From positions 1 through 6,211 of the forward strand of contig JBBSOT010000316.1 of assembly GCA_038259455.1 (NCBI GenBank): DNA of 6,211 nt. Reading direction: 5' to 3'. Position 1 is the first letter of the stretch. Every line of letters begins with the position of its first letter. This document shows positions 1 to 5,162 of this stretch, in pieces. The position numbers and the translations under genes are program-made. The notes beneath the pieces are model-generated. The model had not been told where the DNA came from and made no database searches. It worked only from the letters and a program-made list of their open reading frames with translations. This DNA comes from CAMYMG01 sp038259455. GTDB lineage: Bacteria > Pseudomonadota > Alphaproteobacteria > Rhizobiales > Rhizobiaceae.

Positions 1-593
1 ACGGTGGTCACCTGCACATCTTTGGATGGCGCAGGTGCCCAACTGGCGATGCCATCAGCAAGCTCTATCCGCAGCAAGCGGTTGGCATCGGGATCGACCC
101 AGACCGAATACCGCCCACCCCACCATGAGCCGTGTTCATTGGGTTCGGGCTTGGAGAGGAAGCGATAAAGATTGGGTCTTGCACCGTCGAGATCGACCTC
201 GCCCAGACATTCCGTTTCGCTGACCGAAGCGGCGAGCCGGTCGGTGGTTACGCGAACGAATTCCTCAGGATCACCATCGCCGGTATCATTAGACCGCGTC
301 CAAGGGCCACCGAATGCGGTTCCCTGCCAGGAGGCATTACCGATCGCCATATAGCAGCCGGATGGGGTGCAGTTGATCGAGCGGACGGGTCCATCCCAAA
401 GCACGTCGGCATACGGCGTCTCAGTTCCATCAGGATGACGTACAATTGTGGTTTCGCGTCGGTTTTCCCTGATGAACGGGTCCCATGCGCCGCCTTGGAA
501 AAATGCGCCGATCTCCGCTGCACAGTCGGCTTTAGCAGGGGTGGTTGTCGTTGCGGCCAGTGATGCAAGGCAGAACATCATAACGTGGCGCAT
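1..593 (-). CDS. Exported protein of unknown function, 3' partial
   Basis: The minus-strand frame stays open for 197 codons from an ATG at 593-591 to the left window edge, so the C-terminus is missing. I do not recognise the family. The N-terminus looks like a Sec signal peptide: a short basic start (MRH), a hydrophobic stretch at residues 4-14, and a likely cleavage after AKA at 20-22. The mature part has four cysteines (24, 75, 80, 129), enough for two disulfides, which fits a periplasmic location. Tryptophans and glycines are frequent; residues 155-177 alternate polar and hydrophobic (GSWWGGRY, then VWVDPDANRLLRIE). This resembles strands of a beta-sheet lipoprotein-carrier-like fold, but that is only an impression. 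A GGAG at 603-600, six bases before the ATG, supports this start over the ATGs at codons 5 and 6. Plus-strand frames over this region give no recognisable protein. It is confidently a gene, with function unknown. Confidence 0.82.
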   Translation of the reverse strand, partial: MRHVMMFCLASLAATTTTPAKADCAAEIGAFFQGGAWDPFIRENRRETTIVRHPDGTETPYADVLWDGPVRSINCTPSGCYMAIGNASWQGTAFGGPWTRSNDTGDGDPEEFVRVTTDRLAASVSETECLGEVDLDGARPNLYRFLSKPEPNEHGSWWGGRYSVWVDPDANRLLRIELADGIASWAPAPSKDVQVTT

Positions 594-599
594 CTGCTG

Positions 600-603
600 C
601 TCC
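600..603 (-). promoter_or_regulatory. Shine-Dalgarno GGAG for the exported protein
   Basis: GGAG on the minus strand lies six bases upstream of the ATG at 593-591. It fixes the start of the left-edge gene at the codon that gives a full signal peptide. Confidence 0.6.
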
Positions 604-877
604 GGAAATCAGTGTTGGAATTCGCAATATCTGGAATTTTCCATTTGGATCGCCTTTCAACAATGTAGGAGCAGTAGAACCGGCATCTCCCATATGAACC
701 AGCAATCAGACCGCAGATTGCGTGATTTCGGCGGTGCTGGCAACACGGTCTGCCCACGATCCGCCCAAGTACCCTTCATCATTGTTGTCCGCTTTTTGTG
801 ATAGGACGGGAACGCATAGATGACTAGCATGAGGGCGCAAAGCGGAATAACCGGTTCGGGACCGTCTACTGACTGTC

Positions 878-892
878 CGGTTCTGGCCGGAA
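878..892 (+). repeat. Copy of a short intergenic repeat core
   Basis: CGGTTCTGGCCGGAA differs at one base from 2400-2414. Upstream bases ACTG (872-875) are shared with the copy near 3979-3999, where ACTG again precedes the core at the same distance, suggesting a longer decayed unit of about 21 bases. Confidence 0.4.
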
Positions 893-1112
893 CACAGGAA
901 AAGCCGACGTTCGGCCAACGACCCCCAATGAGACATACAGGCCGTCCTACCCGCGCTCCAGAACCTGCCGCTCGTTCACGTTGCGACTATGGCTTGGATC
1001 GGCCGATGTCGGTCCGACGGTCTTTGTGCGGAGCTGATTCCGCAGTTGAGAGCCGGCAGACCTGCAAAAGGTGCGCGGCAAGCCCTTCTGCCGACGCGGC
1101 TCTATGGCGAAT

Positions 1113-1125
1113 CGGCTCTAAGCCG
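1113..1125 (-). terminator. Possible weak hairpin after the BLUF gene
   Basis: CGGCT and AGCCG form a five-pair stem with a three-base loop, about 18 bases beyond the TAA of the BLUF gene on the minus strand. There is no run of T after it, so it is not a standard intrinsic terminator. It may only be part of the structured intergenic repeat. Low confidence. Confidence 0.2.
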
Positions 1126-1142
1126 CCAGTTGCTGACCGGAG

Positions 1143-1616
1143 TTAACTGCGCCCAAGCGCATCCAGCGGACCCGTATCGAGGTGCTTGAGAATACGCCCC
1201 AGGGCCGCGATGTTGTTTTCGTCTTCGGCGCTATCGAGCGCTTCCTGCAGCACCGCGCGGATGTCATCGGCTCCGACCCGCTCCATCTCCCAATTCGGAT
1301 ACAGACGCTCGCGCTTTTCCACACTCCGTTCCAGCACGACGATGTCGTAATGGCGCGAATCGCCATGAAGGCTCGTGATCAGGGTCTCCACCTGCGCGGG
1401 CGGCCCCTCTAGCCACTGGAAGAAGACGCCGCTGCCGAAAACCAGCACCCCGGTGATGTCGCGGGCGACATTGCGGCGTTGAGACCGCTCGATGATGTGG
1501 CCAACCTCGACGTCGTCGACGCCTTCGGAGGCGCGACTGCAGTAGACGAACGTATCAAGAATGGGCGCAGCGTAGTCTGACTCTGCGCCGCGTGGAAAAC
1601 CGACTTCGTCGAACAT
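1143..1616 (-). CDS. Single-domain BLUF blue-light photoreceptor
   Basis: This 157-residue protein is a BLUF (blue light using FAD) sensor. The domain spans about residues 20-112 and resembles the BLUF domain of AppA. The flavin-site residues are all visible: Tyr25 (in FVYCSRAS), Asn49 (in RRNVARDITG), Gln67 (in FFQWLEG) and Trp109/Met111 (in PNWEME). Their spacing matches AppA Tyr21/Asn45/Gln63 exactly and Trp104/Met106 within one residue. In this family, blue light rearranges hydrogen bonding between Tyr, Gln and FAD and changes the contacts of the C-terminal helices. Residues 113-157 form a short helical cap. No EAL, cyclase or DNA-binding domain is attached, so this is a short PixD/BlrB-type protein that must act on a separate partner. 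It is cytoplasmic, with no signal peptide. The ATG at 1616 has no clear Shine-Dalgarno, so the start is less certain than the identity. A gene for a two-helix membrane protein lies upstream on the same strand, 223 bases away. Confidence 0.95.
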   Translation of the reverse strand: MFDEVGFPRGAESDYAAPILDTFVYCSRASEGVDDVEVGHIIERSQRRNVARDITGVLVFGSGVFFQWLEGPPAQVETLITSLHGDSRHYDIVVLERSVEKRERLYPNWEMERVGADDIRAVLQEALDSAEDENNIAALGRILKHLDTGPLDALGRS

Positions 1617-1839
1617 GATGTATCTCGCTTTGTCTATGTCGGGCAGGCCGCGCCATCCGGTGGGGCAGCGTCAGGTTAGCGCATCTTTCCGATTTGTCTG
1701 CATCTCCTCACCCGGGCCGCGCCGCCGGACCGTGGCGACCACGCTGTCTTCTGACAAGGCGCCCGGGGCGCTGCACAATCCGCCGCGTTCAGCGTCGGTT
1801 GCCTGAGGAGCGCCCAGGCGTTCTGGACGTTCTTAACGC

Positions 1840-2151
1840 TCACTCTTCGCCGCCCCGCCTTGCCGTCGTCTCGTCCTCGTTCCTTCGCCCGCCGAGCGGA
1901 TATCGCCGGTTGAGGGCGCGCATATTGATGATCACGAAGGCGATCGGAAAGAAGATCAATCCGAATGTCATGACCGAAAGGCTGCTCATCTGGATGCGCA
2001 CGTCGAAGAAGACGGCAGCAAAAAACGACAGAAGCACGAGCAGCAAGAAACCGTTATAGACCCAAAGGGATCTCGATCCATTGTTATCCAAATACACGCT
2101 CCCCCGCATCGCCATGCGAACCGCTTCAGGCCTCCACATGCCATTGGGCAT
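1840..2151 (-). CDS. Small membrane protein with two predicted helices
   Basis: I do not recognise the family. The 103-residue frame has two clear hydrophobic segments, about residues 29-49 (LWVYNGFLLLVLLSFFAAVF) and 57-77 (containing VMTFGLIFFPIAFVIIN), joined by a short loop with DVRIQ. The second helix is followed by RALNRRYP and a charged tail rich in Arg and Glu (89-103). By the positive-inside rule both ends probably face the cytoplasm. Such patterning is unlikely in a chance frame. The start is unresolved: ATGs occur at codons 1, 5, 13 and 15, and none has a well-placed Shine-Dalgarno; a GGAGG on the minus strand near 2136-2132 sits too far from codon 13. The gene precedes the BLUF gene on the same strand and is divergent from the hydrolase. 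A role in signalling with the BLUF protein is conceivable from position alone. Confidence 0.7.
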   Translation of the reverse strand: MPNGMWRPEAVRMAMRGSVYLDNNGSRSLWVYNGFLLLVLLSFFAAVFFDVRIQMSSLSVMTFGLIFFPIAFVIINMRALNRRYPLGGRRNEDETTARRGGEE

Positions 2152-2192
2152 ATAGGGTGGTGACCGAGTGGAGCCAGTGGTCCGCCGCGGCG

Positions 2193-2207
2193 AATGGCTG
2201 AGCCATT
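2193..2207. repeat. Short perfect inverted repeat
   Basis: AATGGC at 2193-2198 and GCCATT at 2202-2207 form a six-pair stem around a TGA loop. It lies in the divergent intergenic region between the membrane-protein and hydrolase genes. It could be an operator half-site pair or chance. Confidence 0.35.
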
Positions 2208-2334
2208 ATGACGCAGGGGAATTCGGCTTTGGCAGGGCGTTCAAGGTCCGACCGGCGCGGCGACCAGAGGCTGAGCTGTCGGGGGCGGCCCGCTTACCCC
2301 GGCATCGGGCTTCGGCGCGCAGGGCGCAGCGCTT

Positions 2335-2373
2335 GCGAATGCCTCGCCAGGCGTTAGTTTGCGACGCATTCGC
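2335..2373. promoter_or_regulatory. Inverted repeat upstream of the hydrolase gene
   Basis: GCGAATGC at 2335-2342 is perfectly inverted as GCATTCGC at 2366-2373, with 23 bases between the arms. A second, interleaved pair is GTTAG at 2353-2357 and CTAAC at 2383-2387. Both lie 30-80 bases before the hydrolase start, where a regulator site or leader hairpin would be expected. TTGCGA occurs at 2334-2339 and 2359-2364 and could serve as a -35 box, but no good -10 follows. The regulatory role is inferred. Confidence 0.35.
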
Positions 2374-2399
2374 CTATGTGAGCTAACAAAGCGCAGCCG

Positions 2400-2414
2400 C
2401 GATTCTGGCCGGAA
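2400..2414 (+). repeat. Copy of a short intergenic repeat core
   Basis: This 15-mer (CGATTCTGGCCGGAA) matches 878-892 (CGGTTCTGGCCGGAA) at 14 of 15 bases. Looser copies lie at 3985-3999 (12 of 15) and 4965-4979 (11 of 15). All four are outside genes and in the same orientation. This copy runs directly into the hydrolase start and supplies the GGAAG that could act as its ribosome binding site. Confidence 0.45.
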
Positions 2415-2416
2415 GC

Positions 2417-3355
2417 ATGAAGAGAATGAAGATGATCTTTGCCTGGATTGCCGGCATCGCTGTCCTCGCGAGCGTCGTTTTGGCTGTCTTTCTCTATGCC
2501 CCCGACAAGCCCCGCGCAGAGTTGGAAGCCGCGTATCCCGGGGACTATCTCTCGGTGGACGGGGTGCGGCTGCGTGTGCGCGACAGCGGTCCGCGCGACG
2601 CGCCTGCGGTCATCCTCTTGCACGGGTTCGGCGCCAGCCTCGACACTTGGGAACCCTGGGCGCAAGCGCTGTCTTCCCGGTTTCGGGTGATTCGCTTCGA
2701 TCTGCCGGGCTTCGGGCTGACCGGGGCCGACCCGACGGGTGATTACACCGACGCGCGCTCGATGCAGGTCCTGCTCGGCCAGATGGATCAGCTTGGTCTC
2801 GATCGCGCCGGCATCGTCGGCAATTCGCTCGGCGGGCGCATCGCCTGGAACTTTGCCGCGCTTCATCCCGATCGGGTATCGCGCCTCGTGCTGGTTGCCC
2901 CCGACGGGTTCGCCAGCCCGGGCTTCGAGTATGGAAGGGCGACCGACATCCCGCTGATGATGCAGGCGCTGCTTCCCTATGTTGCGCCGCGCAGCATGCT
3001 GAAAGCCAACCTGGCCGCCGCCTATGCGAGGCCGGAAGCCCTCAGCGAGGCGACCGTGACGCGCTACCGCGACATGATGCTGGCGCCCGGCGTCCGGCCC
3101 GCCATCCTTGCCCGAATGAGCCAGACGATCCTGCGCGACCCGGGCCCGATACTGGCGGGCATCCAGGCCCCGACGCTGCTGTTGTGGGGCGAAACGGACG
3201 GGATGATTCCGATCACGAACGCGGCGGACTACTTGCGACTGATGCCGAATGCTACCCTGGTGCGCCTGCCGAACATGGGGCATCTGCCTTTCGAGGAAGA
3301 TCCGGCGGGTTCCCTTCCATCGGTCGAGCGGTTCCTGTCTGGCGAGAAACCGTGA
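2417..3355 (+). CDS. Membrane-anchored alpha/beta-fold hydrolase
   Basis: A complete 312-residue serine hydrolase of the alpha/beta-hydrolase fold. Residues 7-28 form one hydrophobic helix without an obvious cleavage site, so the enzyme is probably tethered to the inner membrane with its catalytic domain in the periplasm. The catalytic domain starts near residue 45. The oxyanion-hole motif HGFG is at 69-72. The nucleophile elbow GNSLGG puts the serine at 137. The acid is Asp261 in LLLWGETDGMIP, and the histidine is His289 in NMGHLPFEEDP. A cap region lies roughly at 165-235. The GNSLGG elbow and overall layout resemble the MhpC/BphD-like C-C bond hydrolases and related esterases and epoxide hydrolases, so the substrate cannot be assigned. 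The start is ambiguous: GGAAG at 2411-2415 is too close to the ATG at 2417 but well placed for the in-frame ATG at 2426 (codon 4). Third codon positions are strongly G/C, more than in the genes to its right. Confidence 0.93.
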   Translation: MKRMKMIFAWIAGIAVLASVVLAVFLYAPDKPRAELEAAYPGDYLSVDGVRLRVRDSGPRDAPAVILLHGFGASLDTWEPWAQALSSRFRVIRFDLPGFGLTGADPTGDYTDARSMQVLLGQMDQLGLDRAGIVGNSLGGRIAWNFAALHPDRVSRLVLVAPDGFASPGFEYGRATDIPLMMQALLPYVAPRSMLKANLAAAYARPEALSEATVTRYRDMMLAPGVRPAILARMSQTILRDPGPILAGIQAPTLLLWGETDGMIPITNAADYLRLMPNATLVRLPNMGHLPFEEDPAGSLPSVERFLSGEKP

Positions 3356-3485
3356 TGTGAATCGCCTAAATGGTTCACCAGAAACGCTCTTCGCGGCGGC
3401 GGGTCGGAACCTGTCCACACGTACTCTCGGCAGACGTCGCTCCCAATCTGGTGGATCTCCGAATCTGTGGGCGCGCAGCGTTCAT

Positions 3486-3833
3486 CAGGCGCTGAGCGGT
3501 GCCAACCACTACTCCATTCGCTTCGCTCCGGGTGAATTTCCACCGGTCAACGCCTTTTGGTCCCTGACCATGTACGAACTGCCGGCGAGTTTGCTCGTGG
3601 CGAACCCCCTTAAGCGCTATCTGCTCAACTCACCGATGTTGCCGCAGTTCGTGAAGGATGCGGACGGTGGATTGACGCTTCTGATTCAGAATGAATCACC
3701 CGGCAAGGACAAGGAGCCCAACTGGCTGCCGGCGCCGAAGGGTCTCTTCGCTATGTACATGCGCCTCTACTGGCCGAAAGAAGAAGCGCTCAAAGGCACA
3801 TGGAAGGCGCCGCTTCTGGCGAAGGTGCAATAG
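3486..3833 (+). pseudogene. 5'-truncated DUF1254/DUF1214 protein remnant
   Basis: The last 115 codons before the TAG at 3831-3833 are clearly the C-terminal DUF1214 domain of a DUF1254-family protein. Recognisable blocks are LSGANHYSIRF, PPVNAFWSLTMYELPASLL, ANPLKRYLLNSPMLPQ, DADGGLTL, QNESPGKDKEPNWLPAPKG and LYWPKEEALKGTWKAP. From memory of the family, full-length members run to roughly 450 residues or more; here everything before this domain is gone. Similarity begins abruptly around 3486-3490. The frame continues open upstream to 3249, but that part overlaps the hydrolase in another frame or has no family resemblance. I looked in all three plus frames between 3356 and 3485 and saw no DUF1254 sequence, so a simple frameshift does not explain it. 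Within the remnant there are no internal stops, so the loss may be fairly recent. There is no Shine-Dalgarno and no sensible start at the junction. The function of the family is not established. Confidence 0.82.
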
Positions 3834-3984
3834 GTCCCTCACCGAAAACTGAAAACCCACGCCGTCAACATCTGTTGAGTTGGATGTAGGCTCGTGCGGC
3901 CTTTTCCTCAGCCGAGCCATGTCCGCTTTCAGGAGGCTGCGGGGCGGTGCGTGGCGGCCGATTTGAGGCGCCTTGCAGACTGGC

Positions 3985-3999
3985 AGATATTGGCCGGAA
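3985..3999 (+). repeat. Looser copy of the intergenic repeat core
   Basis: AGATATTGGCCGGAA matches the 2400-2414 copy at 12 of 15 bases, including an unbroken TGGCCGGAA. It lies in the gap between the DUF1214 remnant and the DUF899 gene. A further relative, AGATTTTGGCCGATA at 4965-4979, lies just after the DUF899 gene. Confidence 0.35.
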
Positions 4000-4216
4000 G
4001 CCGAATGTCAGCATTTAGGCCCCTGCATGGCCGAAGCAGACGACCTACATCCTGAGCAAAGCCTCCAGCGCAACGCATCCCTCGTCTACAAAACCTTGCT
4101 ACTCCGATCAGATAGTGACGGGACGCTTCTCAACACCACTCCGTGGCAGGCGTTGGAACCCACCAGAGGCGTTCGAGGTTTGGAATAAAAAGGTGGTCGT
4201 TCAACGGATGCGAGAC

Positions 4217-4222
4217 AAGGAG
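4217..4222 (+). promoter_or_regulatory. Shine-Dalgarno AAGGAG deciding the DUF899 start
   Basis: AAGGAG ends seven bases before the ATG at 4230, an ideal spacing. It decides for that start over the in-frame ATG at 4143, which has no such site and would add 29 residues unlike the family. Confidence 0.8.
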
Positions 4223-4229
4223 AGATGTG

Positions 4230-4934
4230 ATGACATCGGACAATTTGGAATCAGCTGAGAAACTTGCACAAGCGCGCGAGCCCAAATTCGTAAACGAAAG
4301 CGAGGCGTACGCACAGTCTCGAACAAAGCTACTCGCCGCCGAAATCGAAGCACGCCGATCGCTTACCAAGCTCGCTCAACAACGTCGAAACCTGCCTGCT
4401 GGGCCTGAGGTGATTAAGGACTACCGTTTTCGAGACGCAAACGGCGATACCATCACCTTGAGAGATCTGTTCGGCGATCAAGAAACACTCATCACGTACT
4501 TCTGGATGTACGGGCCGAAGCGTGAAAGGCCCTGTCCGATGTGCACTAACTTTCTTGGCGGTGCCAACGGCAACGCCACGGACGTCAAGCAGCGCGCGGC
4601 GTTCAAGATACTGGGGCGTTCCTCGGTCGAACGGCAGCAGGCATTTGCCACGGAGAGAGGCTGGAAAGATCTTGATTTCGTGCAAACCGTGGGGGACGAT
4701 TACGCACGGGACTTGGGCCTTCTTGACAATGATGGAAACGAATTTCCCGGCTTCACGGTATTCCAAAAGGACGGCGACAAGGTCCGCGTCTTCTACGATG
4801 CTGAGATGCCCTCGGGAGCTGCCGACCCCGGTGAGGACCCCCGCGGCGCGGTAGATATCGCACCTCTTTGGAACCTCTTGGATATGACGCCAGAGGGACG
4901 CGGCGTCGATTGGTACCCCAAGCTAGCGTACTGA
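4230..4934 (+). CDS. DUF899 thioredoxin-like family protein
   Basis: A 234-residue protein of the DUF899 family, which has a thioredoxin-like fold. The start at 4230 is set by the AAGGAG site. Residues 25-55 form a charged helix (YAQSRTKLLAAEIEARRSLTK) as in the family. The thioredoxin-like core follows: KDYRF with the DANGDTITLRDLF strand-turn (63-81), then ITYFWMYGPK leading into CPMC at 102-105. That CxxC sits where redox-active cysteines are found in thioredoxin-like proteins; the family usually has a Cys-x-x-Cys or Cys-x-x-Ser type site there. After it come the SSVERQQAF helix with GW (131-145), a TVGDDYARDLG segment (153-163), PGFTVFQKDGDKVRVFY (173-189) and the terminal WNLLDMTPEGRG (214-225). 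No signal peptide is visible, so it is cytoplasmic. The biochemical activity of the family is not established; a thiol redox role is an inference. Third codon positions are visibly less G/C-rich than in the hydrolase. It converges with the beta-propeller gene 228 bases away. Confidence 0.92.
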   Translation: MTSDNLESAEKLAQAREPKFVNESEAYAQSRTKLLAAEIEARRSLTKLAQQRRNLPAGPEVIKDYRFRDANGDTITLRDLFGDQETLITYFWMYGPKRERPCPMCTNFLGGANGNATDVKQRAAFKILGRSSVERQQAFATERGWKDLDFVQTVGDDYARDLGLLDNDGNEFPGFTVFQKDGDKVRVFYDAEMPSGAADPGEDPRGAVDIAPLWNLLDMTPEGRGVDWYPKLAY

Positions 4935-5162
4935 AGCAGACCCCACCCACCCTACTTTGCCGACAGATTTTGGCCGATAGTTTGCGATTCGAAAGCGACC
5001 TGGTCGCGCATTGGTCCAAACCGCAAGCCGTCAAACGGCATGACCTTATTGCTTGCGCTGCCGCTTGAATGCGGCGTGCAGTCTGGCCATTCCTCGAGCG
5101 CGATTACCAAGTCCAGGTGTAGGCAGGATCACTTGTCCAGGCGAGCCTAGTCTGGTCGACCG

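Larger units (their letters stand above)
604..1142. other. Gene-free stretch with short inverted repeats
   Basis: No frame here gives a recognisable protein; the short frames on both strands are rich in Arg, Ser, Pro and Cys and carry no domain pattern. The part next to the exported protein (about 604-680) is AT-richer and probably holds that gene's promoter, though I cannot point to convincing -35/-10 boxes. Further on are small inverted repeats: TGCGGA/TCCGCA at 1027-1032 and 1039-1044, and CGGCT/AGCCG at 1113-1125. The octamer CGGCTCTA occurs twice, at 1097-1104 and 1113-1120. A copy of a short repeated intergenic core lies at 878-892. It could be decayed coding sequence, but I recognise no remnant. 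Confidence 0.55.
3834..4229. other. Gene-free stretch before the DUF899 gene
   Basis: No convincing gene is present; short frames on both strands lack domain patterns. The inverted repeat GGCTCG at 3889-3894 and CGAGCC at 3913-3918 has an 18-base loop and no T-run, so a terminator is doubtful. ATGTCCGCTTTC at 3919-3930 and GGCAGATATTGGCCGGAAGCC at 3982-4002 resemble decayed intergenic repeats of the kind often seen in alphaproteobacteria. The last 100 bases are AT-richer and should contain the DUF899 promoter, but I could not assign boxes. Confidence 0.5.

Noticed and set aside
132..563. Plus-strand frame of 143 codons
   Set aside because: It is antisense to the exported-protein frame, which has a signal peptide and a Shine-Dalgarno. 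This frame shows no domain features.
248..568. Minus-strand frame of 106 codons inside the exported protein
   Set aside because: It is in a different frame from the gene with the signal peptide and has an Arg/Pro/His-rich composition typical of a shadow frame.
820..1146. Plus-strand frame of 108 codons in the gene-free stretch
   Set aside because: It is low-complexity, rich in Arg, Ser, Pro and Cys, with no recognisable motif and no ribosome binding site.
2354..3418. Long minus-strand frame of 354 codons
   Set aside because: It lies antisense to the hydrolase, which has an intact catalytic triad. The translation is rich in Arg, Gln, His and Gly with no domain pattern, as expected opposite a GC-rich gene.
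3249..3485. Upstream extension of the DUF1214 frame
   Set aside because: The first part overlaps the hydrolase in another frame and the rest shows no resemblance to DUF1254 proteins, so only the part from about 3486 is annotated.
4143..4229. N-terminal extension of the DUF899 protein from an earlier ATG
   Set aside because: There is no ribosome binding site there, while AAGGAG is ideally placed before 4230. The extra 29 residues do not look like the family.
4329..4766. Minus-strand frame of 145 codons
   Set aside because: It is antisense to the DUF899 gene and has no family resemblance.
5028..5040. GCCGT-CAA-ACGGC hairpin between the convergent genes
   Set aside because: The stem is only five pairs and no T-run follows on either strand, so it is not supported as a terminator.
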